Counted from the stretch's first letter, positions 1 through 9,100 are shown. The stretch: DNA of 64,000 nt from Eopsaltria australis (GCA_034509425.1 JAVTVJ010000851.1:434001-498000), one strand, 5' to 3'. A program made the numbers and translations. Notes: generated by a model not told the origin, from the sequence alone.

Positions 1-1260
1 CCACCCCGCCTGCACCTTCCATGCACAGGGCACGCAGCACAAGGTGCACAGGGGTGAGGTGCACACAGACGGGCCACACGCAAGAAGGGTGCACCTGGAT
101 AGGGCACTCCCGGGTTTATGCCCAGTCCAGGGGCTTCTGACCAGTTTTGGGGGTGCTGCTGCTGAATTTGCCTCCCCACTCCCACTCCGATGTGCGTGGC
201 CTCTCCCCGGGTCTCATCTTGGCCGGGGGCGGCAGGTGGGGTGGGAGCTGCACCCACAGCACCGCGCTGCCTTGCGGAGATAAAACCCAGGGGGGGCTGC
301 ACAGGTGGGGGATGTTCCTCCCCTCTCCCCTCGTGCGCTGCAAACCAGACCCTTCTGGGGGAAATCACGGGTTTGCTTTGGGTTTTCTGGAGGGATTTTT
401 TTCAATTTTTAATGGGCGCAGGGGCTGCGCGGCTCCGTGCGGGGGAAGGGAAGGGAAGGGGGCTGCGGGCAAGCAGCGCGGGGCTGAGGGCGGCGCCGGG
501 GGTCCCGCGGGTCCCTGCCCGCCTGCCTCCCCCGGGACACGCACGGTCGAAAATCCCGGCTTCCCGAGGTGAAAGTCCTCCTGGATCATCTGCGACTGAC
601 CGCCCCCGCCGCCGCAGCCCGGGATCTGCCTTCCAGCAGAAACTCTCTTCAAAAATAAGTTTAAAACGCTCGTTTTGCGGCACTAACGCCCCTTTTCGTG
701 CCCTGTGGCAGCGCCTGGCACTGGAAAAACAAATGTGAGATGAGACGGGCACAAAGCTCCTGAGCTGGAGGCAAAGGCTGCGTGCCTTCCACTGGAGGAG
801 CCAGCATTGCCGAGGGAATTCCGAAAAAAATGGGATGAATTTCTCTGTCGCTTTGCTCCAACCCCTCCTCTTTAAAGTTCATATCAGAGGAAATAGAGAC
901 CCATAAAATGAACGTCTGTCCTGGCGGAAGGCAAAGGTTCCCACTGTCTTTAATTGCTACTTTGGGATAAGGAGCGGAAAAAATAATAATGCACTTTTTT
1001 TTTTTTTTTTAGCATAATCTGGTGGGCGAAGCCGCCTTCCTCGCTGGCGGATGGGAAAGTGATGCCAGCGGCTCTCGGGTCTGTAGTGAGGATTTCTGTA
1101 GGGAAAACCGCTCATCTCGTTGGTCGTCGGTAGCTGTGAATTTGCCAAGAGAGGGGGAACAGAAAGAGAATTTTAATTTTTTAAATTTCCTTTCCATACA
1201 GTGTTTCCTGCATTTCCAAACTCAAGGGAGGTTTGCAGGAGCGTCGGCTGAAATCACGAA
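1..1260. other. Non-coding flank, no gene seen
   Basis: I see no supported gene here. The open frames overlap on both strands, have no recognisable domain and reflect GC-rich composition. A CpG-rich patch lies at about 420-640. A T-run at about 996-1011 and scattered AT-rich stretches follow. No transposon fragment or RNA gene was recognised. Confidence 0.5.

Positions 1261-1262
<2 letters not shown>

Positions 1263-1309
<47 letters not shown>
1263..1309. repeat. (AAT)n microsatellite, first of a pair
   Basis: An almost perfect run of about 15 AAT units, grading into AAATAAA at its right edge. A second array in the same orientation lies about 120 bp downstream, so both may come from a local duplication or from independent slippage in AT-rich flanks. 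Confidence 0.95.
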
Positions 1310-1310
<1 letters not shown>

Positions 1311-1423
1311 GAAATAAAACGGGACGGACAGAAATGGATAACACACGGTTCCTCCGCCCGCAGTCATGCAGGATGTTCGTCGGTTGTGGCCATTCACAGT
1401 AAATAAATGAATTTTTAAAATAT

Positions 1424-1430
1424 AATAATC

Positions 1431-1472
<42 letters not shown>
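1424..1472. repeat. (AAT)n microsatellite, second of a pair
   Basis: About 15 AAT units with one interruption (a C/G pair near 1430) close to the left edge. It is in the same orientation as the array at 1263-1309. Translated frames across it give only homopolymeric N, I or Y and are not coding. Confidence 0.95.
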
Positions 1473-1479
1473 TAACAAC

Positions 1480-2850
1480 AATAAATCCTGGTGACTCGGG
1501 AATTAAAGAGGAATGGGGTAGAGGAATGCAGAGAGCAGCGACCCGGACGGGGCTGGGAAAAGCGGCTCAGCTGCCGAGGTGGGAATGCAACTGCCGAAAA
1601 GGGCTTTTCCCAAATATATTTTTTAAAAAATTTAAAACTGGAAAGAAAGAAGGGAAGAGATCCCCTCAATTCCCTCTGTTTCCACGGCTGCTGCGCTTGC
1701 GAGCAGGAATAACCCGGGCTCCGGCGCACGGAGCCGGCCGGGCTCGCGGGGACCCTGCCGTGCCCCGGGGCTGGGCTGCTGCCACCCCACCACCCCCATC
1801 CCCGCGGAGCCCTTGGGGAGGTTTTGTTCACTTTTGGTATTTTTATCTGTATTTTTATCACTTAAGCTAAACCACCAAACACTCTCGGCGTAAGGAATTG
1901 ATTCCTGATATTGAGTTCATTCTCGTTATTTGGGGGTCTGAGCCGGGGGCAAAAGGGAGAAAATGTTATTTTTTAGGGGGAAAAATAAAATAATCCTAAG
2001 TAGGGAAGGAAATCCGAGCCCAGTTTGAAACGGGCGTTATTTTTTAATACGCCGTGATTACGGTTTGTGGAAGGAGGGAAACAAAGTCAGTTCCCAAATC
2101 GAGGGGGGAAGTGCAGCGCCGGGGGAAACTTGGTAAGATGCCACCGGGGAAAATGCTCCACTGCCCGCCTCGAGCGACACAGCGGAAAAACCCGCTCCTT
2201 GCTCTACTCCTGCCGTGACCCCCCAGCTTTAATCAGCATTCAGGAAATGCCAGCGAGACTTTGCCCTTAATCTGTGCTTATTAAGCAAAAAAGCCCTGCG
2301 ACGCTTATAAAATTGCAGGTAACAAGGGAACTCGCGATCGAGCGCGTGTGCCGGGAATCTCCGCATTATGGTGGGGTTTTTGATTTTAATAAAATGCAAG
2401 AAATCAGTAGTTACCTTTAAAATACTCCCTCGGGCCGGGGCTGGAGCGGTCCGACCCCGGCACCGGCCCTCCGCATGTCCCCGAATTACCGGGTTATTCC
2501 CGGTGTGTGTTGAGGGCATCCCGCCGTTTTGGGAGGGGGTCCTCAGGGGGCGGAGGGACCCCTCCACTCAGGCTGGGCCGTGCTGCTCGCCCGGACTTTA
2601 TGTCAAAGGGAGAAAAAGTTTATTTGAATTAAGGAGCAAATTCGGAGCAGCCACGCGGGCCCCGGCCGCACGGTGTCTGTGCCACCCGAGCACTTTGTGC
2701 CCCCGCAGCTCTGCCGCTTTCCTTTAAAACCACTCAAATACCCCCAAATAACCTTTTTTTCCCCTTGTCCCCGTTCCCCCGCACGCCTCACGCCAATTCC
2801 CACCCCCAAACGCTGCTGCGGTTCTCTCTCCCCGCGCCTCCGTGGCTGCA
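1480..2850. other. Non-coding stretch leading to the upstream promoter region
   Basis: No gene recognised. The sequence alternates between AT-rich patches (about 1610-1640, 1840-2050, 2280-2420) and GC-rich patches (about 1690-1800, 2430-2600). Open frames of up to about 150 codons exist on both strands but have no domain or plausible start context. The AT-rich part at 2225-2420 could be regulatory, but I see no decisive motif. Confidence 0.4.
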
Positions 2851-2854
2851 GAGA

Positions 2855-2960
2855 GAGAGGTTGCCATATTTGCATATATGGTAATGAGCTCCTAATTGCC
2901 GGGCTTGCTGCTCTTTGCTGATCGATTTCGAGCAATCCAGAGGTTAAGGAAGCTTGGAAA
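2855..2960 (+). promoter_or_regulatory. Candidate POU/homeodomain element with palindromic octamer
   Basis: A perfect octamer, ATTTGCAT, lies at 2868-2875 inside an 18-bp inverted-repeat structure: CCATAT at 2864-2869 and ATATGG at 2876-2881 flank TTGCAT. A TAATG and a CTAATTG homeodomain-type core follow at about 2882-2898. The octamer is the classical binding site of POU-domain factors (OCT/BRN). The element sits about 240 bp upstream of a TATA box, so it may be a proximal enhancer of that promoter. Motifs are seen directly; function is inferred. Confidence 0.4.
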
Positions 2961-3035
2961 TAGCGCGGCTCCCTACTCCCCCCTACCCCCGAAATCCCCC
3001 CGGCGGCCCCCCCCTCCCGCGCGATGGAGCTGGCC

Positions 3036-3150
3036 CCGCATTTGCATCCCAACTTTTTTTAACTCTCACACGTACACTTTACGTATCGGCTACGTGGAGG
3101 CTCCTCGGCCGCTCCTATATATCCTTACGCCGGGCACGGCCCCCGCTCCT
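3036..3150 (+). promoter_or_regulatory. Candidate core promoter with octamer and TATA box
   Basis: A perfect octamer ATTTGCAT at 3040-3047 is followed, 69 bp further on, by a TATATAT box at 3116-3122 inside very GC-rich DNA. By the usual spacing of 25-32 bases, transcription would start at about 3145-3150 on the plus strand. A textbook splice donor (CAG then GTGAGT) lies at 3276-3284, giving a first exon of about 130 bases, which makes the promoter reading more likely. The only confirmed gene downstream on this strand is the mir-9-1 hairpin 5.9 kb away, so this could be a distal promoter of its primary transcript. No CCAAT box is evident. The start site is inferred, not observed. Confidence 0.45.
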
Positions 3151-3278
3151 CCGGCGGCGGCTCTGGGCTCGGGGCCACCGCCAAGACCCGCGGGCGGCGG
3201 GGCCGGGGCGAGCCGGGCCGGGCCGGGCCGGGGCCGGGCAGGTGAGGGCAGGGCAGAGTGCGCAGGCAAAGAGAGCAG
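3148..3278 (+). ncRNA. Candidate first exon of a mir-9-1 host transcript
   Basis: This exon is defined by a predicted start about 30 bases after the TATA box at 3116 and by a near-perfect donor, CAG|GTGAGT, with the intron beginning at 3279. The exon is extremely GC-rich, with GGGCC repeats, and enters a GGCAGG-type array just before the donor. It has no convincing open frame with a good start, so it is more likely part of a non-coding RNA or a 5' leader. In mammals mir-9-1 is carried by the C1orf61 transcription unit. I do not recognise C1orf61 sequence here, and that gene is poorly conserved, so the link to it is positional inference. Confidence 0.35.
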
Positions 3279-3450
3279 GTGAGTGAGGCTATGTCAGGCA
3301 GGCAGGGAGGGCAGGTAGGCAGACAGAGCAATGCAGGCAGGTAGGCAGGCAGGGCAGCGCAGGCAGGGAGGGCAGGTAGAGCGGGCAGTGCAGGGAGGGC
3401 AGCAGTCCGGGCTGGCGAACAGGGCAGGGAGGGCAGCGCAGGCAGGACCC
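3236..3450. repeat. Degenerate GGCAGG/GGCAGGTA tandem array
   Basis: About 210 bp of imperfect short units built on GGCAG, GGGAGGGCAG and GGCAGGTAG. The G-rich strand is the plus strand, with many closely spaced G-runs that could form quadruplex structures. The array begins inside the candidate first exon and runs into the putative intron. The minus-strand frame reads as a low-complexity L/P/C-rich peptide and is not coding. Confidence 0.8.
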
Positions 3451-3479
3451 ACTGGCCGTACGGGCGCATCCCGGGCAGA

Positions 3480-4520
3480 CAGCCGCCCCTAGGTGGGTGA
3501 AGAAGTCGGGGTAAGCCGGGAGAGAGAGGGGAGGCCGGGCCGTGCTCCCGCGGCCGACCATCGCCCACTCACCCCCGCCCCGTGCTCGCGGCCGGGCCGG
3601 GGCGCGGAGCCCCCGCGGAGCCCCCCGCAGCCTCCCGCGCCGCGCGGGGCCGGCCCCGCACAGCCGGACGAACAATGTGAGACTTGGCGGAACAAAAGCG
3701 GCGGGGCTTGGGTTGCTGAACACGTCTGAGGCCAGACGAGCCGCGCGATTTATTGGACTCGGTGAGAAAACCATAATAAAAAAAAAAATAAGGGGGGGAC
3801 GGGGGGTGGAGGGGGGAGAGGACTCTCAAAGCGTCTTTATTATGGGCTGGGGGCCGCAGCGCTGCGGGGCCGGGTGGAGGACGGTCCGGGAGCGGGTCCA
3901 GCTCCTGCCTGGGGCTGGGGGTGCGGGTCCAACCAGGGTCGGCTGCGGGGTCGGAGTTACTCCAAAACCGCGGGGGCAGGGGGAACTTCCCTCCCTTTTC
4001 CCTTTTCTCCCGTCCCGCGGCATCTCGGCATCCGAGCTAAGAAAGTTTGGGGTCGGCCGAGAACGTTCCCCCGACTCCCCCGTGCTTTTCTTTAGGACCG
4101 CGGGTGACCCAGACCTACTTTGGGTGAAAGGTTCACTTCTTTCAGTTCTTTCTGGCTCGACAATCCCGTTTTGGGGTGCGGAGGCCCCCCCGCAATCCCT
4201 CACTATGCCTCGGACAGGGAATGGGAGCGGCCTGGCAGGACACGACCATTCCAGGTTCTCTTCCCCGCTCCACGCGTGCCCGTGGATTCGCTGTTGCCCT
4301 CCACGCCAACCCACGGGGCTTTGTGTTTTGCTCGGGGGGATGCTCGCGGTGCGCGGCCGTGGGGGCAGAGAGAGGCACCCCCAAATCCTGCAAGAGCCTT
4401 CCTCGCGGGAGAGGCCGGGGGTGCTCCGGGGGTCGGGCCGGGCCGCGGGGCGTGGGCGGCGGGGACACGCACACGCGTGACCCGGGAAGCGAAGGGCCCG
4501 GTCACCCCCGACCCTGAACA
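3480..4520. promoter_or_regulatory. CpG-rich block downstream of the candidate first exon
   Basis: High GC with frequent CpG, strongest at about 3535-3670, 3845-3970 and 4380-4510. An A-run then G-run junction lies at about 3779-3825. A 312-codon plus-strand frame crosses the block but has no recognisable domain and overlaps equally long frames on the other strand, so I do not call it. The block may be the shore of the 3.1 kb promoter CpG island. Confidence 0.45.
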
Positions 4521-5960
4521 GGATTTTGAGAGGGGTGGGATGCGCAGAGCTGGATCCCCCCTATGGAATATGCAAATGACTGTGAATGAAACGCGCGTGG
4601 AAAGGTTTCACACATCCTCCTCCACCGTCCGCGGCAGAAGGCGATCGGGTGCGAAGCGAAGGGGGCACGATTCCTCCCCACCTCGAGAACTCCCCGTGTG
4701 GCATTTCTTAAATTTCTCCCCCCGCCCTAACAAGGTCGGAGCCACTCCATTAATGCCCCCAAACCCCATGAGTTCCTGCCGTGGAGCGGTCCCTCTGAGG
4801 CTCCTCCTCAACAGGCCGTGGGGGATACCCAAATTAAATGCGTTTAGGGGTTTTTTTAGAAGTTATTAAAGCCGGAGGTGATGCCCCGGCCGAAATCGGC
4901 CTCTCGGTTGCAGCGGGCCCGGGTGTTCGAGTCCTGTCGCCGATGGAAAATCCTACATGTTTTTTTTTTTTCTGCCAAGAAAGCTTTAATCTTTATTTTA
5001 ATTTTTATTTTTATTTTTATTTTAACTTATATTTTAGTTCTTACTGTCCTTCTTTTTTTTTTTTTTTGTTTTGTTTTGGTCTTAAAAAGCCTCATCCCTG
5101 CAGTCTGTTCTTGATTATTTCCTCAGCGCGGGGAAGAAGAAGCTGCGCTCAAAGAGTGCGCGGGTAAAAATCAACCCGGGCTTATTTTGGGCTATTTTTC
5201 GGGTAGTACGTGGACTCCCGGCTCTGCAAGAAAAAAAGCAAATGGTACCCACCGGCTGAGGTCCTGCCCAGCTCGGTTCCGTTTTTAGTCCCTGAAAATT
5301 AAGTTTTTATTTATGCAGTGGTGTGCGTGGAAATTTTAAGGCTGGAAATCCTCAAATCTGCCGTTATGGGAGAGATCCCGCGATCGCGGCGGCGGCTCCT
5401 TCTGCTTCCTTGCGGTTTGGATTTTTTTTTCCCCCAGGAAGACAGCAAAGCACGGAGCAGGTTTTTATTTGTTAAGACACTCAAATCACACCCGAGCATT
5501 TTCTGCAAATCACTCGTGCCCTTCCCTAAATCCTCCCAGATCGGGCTGGGTTTAACGATGTTAAATAAAATTAGAAATAAAAATGCACTGTCATCGGAGT
5601 AATCCCAGGGTGAATCCAAATTTGAAAGCGAAATCCTTGTCTTTGTAGCCTTTTTCAGGATAAATCGCAAAATCAGTTGTGTTTCTTCTTTTGGCAGGTT
5701 AAAAAATAATTATAATTTCAGGAGGGGACTGAAATAGAAATTTAGAATAAAAAAATTATGTGACTTTAATAAAGAGGAGAATTAAAAGATGGGCAGGCGT
5801 GCGGTTGTGTCCCTTAAAACCCATTTCAGTGAGGGTGGGGAATGGTTAAAGCCGGCCCCGCAGGGACCCCACAGAGCTGCTCCACGGGCACCCCCGCCGT
5901 GGGGGCTGCGCGGGCACCGCCGGCGCTGCTGCCTCTTTAACCAAGCCCTCTGTGCCTTCT
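4520..5960. other. Non-coding, AT-rich interval with an octamer and T-rich tract
   Basis: No gene. A minus-strand octamer (ATGCAAAT) lies at 4570-4577. The interval then includes the T-rich tract described separately. Two acceptor-like pyrimidine tracts end in AG at 5657-5658 and 5696-5697. If the region is transcribed on the plus strand it would be intronic. Confidence 0.4.
4957..5070. repeat. T-rich low-complexity tract with (TTTTA)n core
   Basis: Poly-T runs at about 4959-4971 and 5051-5068 flank a core at about 4990-5035 built from TTTTA/ATTTT units. This is simple-sequence DNA with no coding potential. Confidence 0.85.
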
Positions 5961-5967
5961 CTTTCAG

Positions 5968-6053
5968 GAGAGCCCCGGCTCCGGCCGCTGCCTCACCCCC
6001 GGCCCCGCTCTGCCCGCAGAGGAGAAGTCGCTGGCGTGGGGAGCGTGGCCCAG
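5968..6053 (+). ncRNA. Candidate 86-base internal exon of a mir-9-1 host transcript
   Basis: A strong acceptor (a C/T-rich tract from about 5946, ending CTTTCAG at 5967) and a strong donor (CCCAG|GTGGGTG, intron starting at 6054) bracket 86 GC-rich bases, a usual internal exon size. It lies 2.7 kb downstream of the candidate first exon (ending at 3278) and 3.0 kb upstream of the hairpin, all on the plus strand. A frame is open through it but shows no known domain, and 86 is not a multiple of three. I therefore treat it as a possible non-coding exon. Evidence is splice signals only. Confidence 0.3.
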
Positions 6054-6159
6054 GTGGGTGATGGGGAACCACGGAGGGAGAAATCACGGGGAGCTCCGAC
6101 CCCGGGGTGCGAGCGACGCCGGGAGGGGCCGGGGCGGGCCCTTTGCTTAAAAGAAGTTG

Positions 6160-7045
6160 GAGGCTAAAATTCGGAAGGGGGTGCAGGTGGGGGATCCCTG
6201 GGTACCTCCAATGCGTGCTACAGCCCACCCCCCCCCTCCCCCTTTTCCCCAGTGAGCACCCACAGAGTTTTTCTGCAATCTGCGTTTTTCCCCCACCCAA
6301 GTCTGGAAGTGGACGAAGGGAAAGGGGAAAGGTGCAACACAGCACGCCCCAAACCCTTTTGTGCAGGGGGGGCTCCCAGAGGAGCCGGACAGCAGGCCAC
6401 GGGTAGGGGCTGCCGGCGGAACAGCGACAGTCCTGGGGAGCAGAGCCCCAGCCCCGCGAGGCGGGGCCGGGGTATTTTGGGGTTATTTCCACATCCCCCA
6501 CCCCTCTTCCTCACTCCCAGGCAGGGCTGTAGGTGCTGGGCGTGATGGGGGCCAGACCAGTGGGCTCCCATTTTCCCAGTGGGGGCAACTGGCAGAGAGG
6601 GCCGTGACAGGGTGGACTTGCTGCACTGGTGGTGGCAGCAGGAGAATCTGACTCCGGAAAGAGACAAAAGCCAGGAGTAACTTCCCAGCCCAAACTCACA
6701 AACCCAAACCCCGCTGGCTTTCCACTAGTAAAAAAAAAAAAAATAAAAAAAAATCCAAGGCAAAGAGAACTTTAAGAGAAAATGAAAAAACCCAGCCCCA
6801 AACCCCTGTTCTTGTTCAAGAAAAAAATCATGGTGGTGTGGTTTTTGGGGTTTTTTTTAAATAGGATCCGTATTATAGGAAAATCAAAGGGTAATTAATG
6901 ATGGGGTTAAAACAACAGAAGTAAAACAACATTTGATTCCATCTGGGATCTGCACGCAGCGGCCAGGCCCTGGCACTGGCATTGAGTGGGGTTCCCCTTC
7001 CCCGAGAAAGGGAAGCCAGGGAGACTGAGCTTGGGGGGCAGAGAG
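6160..7045. other. Non-coding stretch, nothing recognised
   Basis: No gene, repeat family or RNA seen. An A-rich run lies at about 6730-6755 and an AT-rich patch at about 6820-6940. Open frames on both strands lack homology I can recognise. Confidence 0.5.
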
Positions 7046-7049
7046 GTGG

Positions 7050-7460
7050 AGAGCTGGAGAGATGGGTGGTGGGAGGATGGTCATGGCTGGTGGAGGAGAC
7101 ACTTGGCGCTGGCGACGGGTGGTAGCGGTGAGTGGTGGCCGGCGCTGCTGAGGGTGGTGGCGATGGCGATGGTAATGCGGGTCGTGGCGCCGAGGGCGGT
7201 GAAGTCCACGGTGATGAGGGTGGCGATGAAGATGATGATGATGATTATGAGGGTGATGTTGGCGATGGTGGCGATCGAGGGTGGTGGTAGAGGCGCTGAT
7301 GGTGATGGCACTGGGCGGGAGAGATCAGAACAGCGGAGATGGTGGCGGCGATGGGGCAGGCGGGGGTGACGGAGGGCGGCGGCGGTGCGGGGCGATGGCG
7401 GGGATGGGGGTGACAGGTGGGGGTGACGGGTGGCGGCGGCGCGCGTGTGCGCGCGGCCCC
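7050..7460. repeat. Degenerate GGTGGTGGCGATGG-type array
   Basis: About 400 bp of imperfect units made of GGTGG, GATGG, GGCGATGG and ATGATG, all G-rich on the plus strand. The spacing follows multiples of three without a fixed long period. It abuts the CpG-island promoter candidate at 7460. Multiple GGG runs near 7360-7440 suggest quadruplex potential. Confidence 0.7.
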
Positions 7461-7642
7461 TCCCCAGCCCATTGATGAAGCGACGAGCGCTGCAGAGGGG
7501 TGGGAGCCGGGCCGGGTGACGTCAGGCGGGCCCGAGCCAATGAGCGGCGGCGGCGAGGGCCGGGAGTGTGAAAGCATGAATGAAAAGTGCCGCGCGCGCT
7601 CCCCCCGGCGCAGAGGCTGCGGGCAGCGGCTGCGGGCAGCAG
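7460..7642 (+). promoter_or_regulatory. Candidate TATA-less CpG-island promoter with CRE and CCAAT box
   Basis: A perfect palindromic cyclic-AMP response element, TGACGTCA, lies at 7517-7524. A CCAAT box (NF-Y type) follows at 7537-7541, in a strong CpG island. Transcription would be expected to start about 50-100 bases downstream, at roughly 7580-7640. Donor-like sites follow at 7642/7643 (CAG|GTACGA) and 7912/7913 (CAG|GTGAAA). The hairpin of mir-9-1 begins 1.4 kb downstream on the same strand, so this is the nearest promoter candidate for its primary transcript. CREB is reported to regulate a miR-9 gene (miR-9-2) in human neural cells, which makes the element suggestive. An ATG at 7576 opens a frame of 108 codons that runs into the pentamer array; I consider it non-coding. 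Confidence 0.5.
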
Positions 7643-7645
7643 GTA

Positions 7646-7745
7646 CGAGCCGAGCCGAGCCGAGCCGAGCCGAGCCGAGCCGAGCCGAGCCGAGCCGAGC
7701 CGAGCCGAGCCGAGCCGAGCCGAGCCGAACCGAACCGAACCGAAC
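7646..7745. repeat. Pentanucleotide array: 16 CGAGC then 4 CGAAC units
   Basis: Exactly 100 bp: sixteen uninterrupted CGAGC units (7646-7725), then four CGAAC units (7726-7745) that differ by one G-to-A change. It starts three bases after the GT of the donor-like site at 7642/7643, within the CpG island. Its 5-bp period makes every frame read through as a five-residue repeat, which accounts for several spurious long open frames here. Confidence 0.97.
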
Positions 7746-7899
7746 CGCCGGGAGCGCCCCCGAGCCGCCGCCAGGGCCCCGGCCCCCCGCGCTGCCGGCG
7801 CTCCGCTCCGCTCCGCGGGAGAGGCGCGGGCGGGGGCGGCGGAGCGGCGGTGTCTCGGCGGAGCGAGGGCTCCGCGCCTCCCCGCAGCGCCAAGGGTGA
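7746..7899. promoter_or_regulatory. CpG-island core between two arrays
   Basis: About 150 bp of very GC-rich, CpG-dense unique sequence that continues the island of the 7.5 kb promoter candidate. No TATA or CCAAT is visible. It may be 5' leader sequence if transcription starts near 7600. Confidence 0.4.
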
Positions 7900-8340
7900 A
7901 AGAGGGATGCAGGTGAAAGAGGGATGGAGCGGAGCAGGTCACTCGGCGAGGGGAGGGACGCGGGTGGAGGCGGGCGGGAGGGATGCGGAGTGCCACGGGG
8001 AAGGAGAGGGATGCGGATTCCTTCCCTGAAGAATGGAGGGATGCGAGCTGCCCTGGAGCGGAGGAACGGTGGGAGGGATGCACGTTCCTCCCCAGAGGAA
8101 GGAAGGGAGGGACGCAGGTCACTCTGGAGAAGGAGAATGAGGGTTCCCCCCACCCCCGGAGAAAGGAAGGATGGAGGGAAGCAGAGCCCCAGAAGGAAGG
8201 ACGGGGGGATACGTGTTCCCCGCGAAAGAAGAAAGGACAGAGGGATACGGGGAGAGCAAAGCGAGGAATGCGGTTCCCTACTGGGGGAAAGCTGCGCTCT
8301 CCCCCTGAACGAACGGAGGGATACGGGTCCCGGTCCCTGC
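7900..8340. repeat. Degenerate minisatellite, period about 28-40 bp
   Basis: A recurring start, GGGATGCGG or GGGATACGG, followed by a TTCC segment and a GGAGAAGGA-type purine tail. Copies begin at about 7979, 8007, 8039, 8076, 8107, 8205, 8235, 8265 and 8317. Units vary in length and have diverged considerably, so this is an old array. The long frames across it (for example a 369-codon minus-strand frame at 7325-8434) are products of the repeat. Confidence 0.7.
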
Positions 8341-8439
8341 CCGAGATGCGCGGTCCTTGCTCAGGTCCGGGGTCCTGAGCCGCGAGCAGGAGTCGCTCCC
8401 TTCCTTCTTTCCTCCCTTCCATCCTTTTCATCATTTCCT

Positions 8440-9047
8440 CTGTGTTTTCTGTGTTTATTCATCACTATTCCCCCAGATCTTGGCTGAATCCAAAGCATCA
8501 CAAGTTACTATTTATATTAACCGGCAGGTTTTTCTCGCAGTCATTTTGTTTAGGGAGCGTTAAACGCATTTGTGGGTGGGGAAATGTCCTTTTGGTCTTT
8601 TATGCATATTTTAAGTTGTGGGTGCAAATTATATTTGCTTTGATTATTACCAGTTTGAATGCATTAATTTGATAGTTATTAAAAATAATGTGGGCTTAAT
8701 TCTCGACACCTGCAGAATATCATTTGGTTTGCAAATGAAACAAATTGAAACTCGGCAGAAAATAGGCAGCCTTTGAGTGGTTATCCTGTAATTCTGCTCC
8801 AAATTGTCTTTCCAAGGGGCCTGATCCTGCCTGTCCCAGTGATGCTCAGGACTCTGTGCCCTGGGCTGGTTGGGCTGCAGGAACAGGGCCAGGGCTGTAG
8901 CTGTGTGAAGATATTATGGATCTGGCTGCTAATATTTGCATCTCTTTTTATTCGTTTTCCTCCCTCGTTCCTTCCTTAAAAGCCACGTGCCCCCGAGCCC
9001 CTGGAGAAGAGGAGGTTGGCTTTTTCCTGCTGATGCTGTAGACTCCA
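8440..9047 (+). promoter_or_regulatory. Candidate conserved flank of mir-9-1 with octamer and E-box
   Basis: An AT-rich block at about 8480-8780 contains several TTAATT and TTTGCAAAT-like motifs. It is followed by a perfect octamer, ATTTGCAT, at 8934-8941 and a CACGTG E-box at 8984-8989. The last two lie 107 and 59 bp upstream of the hairpin base. HES/HEY-type bHLH repressors can bind CACGTG-like sites, and Notch signalling is known to act on miR-9 genes in neural progenitors. Whether these sites function here is untested. The block is expected to be inside the primary transcript if either upstream promoter is used. Confidence 0.4.
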
Positions 9048-9061
9048 GGGGTTGGTTGTTA

Positions 9062-9084
9062 TCTTTGGTTATCTAGCTGTATGA
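9062..9084 (+). ncRNA. MIR9-1: Mature miR-9-5p
   Basis: The 23-base guide strand, starting TCTTTGGTTATC. The seed (bases 2-8, CTTTGGT) is intact. It is identical to the vertebrate mature sequence as I know it. In the cytoplasm it loads into Argonaute and represses neural targets. Confidence 0.97.
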
Positions 9085-9100
9085 GTGGTGTCGATTCTTC

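Noticed and set aside
1022..1309. Open frame ending in poly-asparagine
   Set aside because: The C-terminal part is the (AAT)n microsatellite; no homology in the rest.
3542..4480. 312-codon plus-strand open frame
   Set aside because: GC-rich DNA rarely contains stops. There is no domain, no supporting splice or start context, and there are long overlapping minus-strand frames.
4900..4945. tRNA-like B box (GTTCGAGTCC near 4924)
   Set aside because: No A box and no cloverleaf arms can be formed around it.
6370..6405. Possible REST/NRSF (RE1) site around CCGGACAGCAGGCC
   Set aside because: Only the right half roughly matches, with an insertion. The left half AGCACC is absent.
7576..7899. ATG-started frame in the 7.5 kb promoter region
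   Set aside because: Most of it is the CGAGC array read as a five-residue repeat. The start lies near the presumed transcription start and has no conserved feature.
7325..8434. 369-codon minus-strand open frame
   Set aside because: It crosses the pentamer array and the degenerate minisatellite, is low-complexity (R, S, P) and is matched by frames on the other strand.
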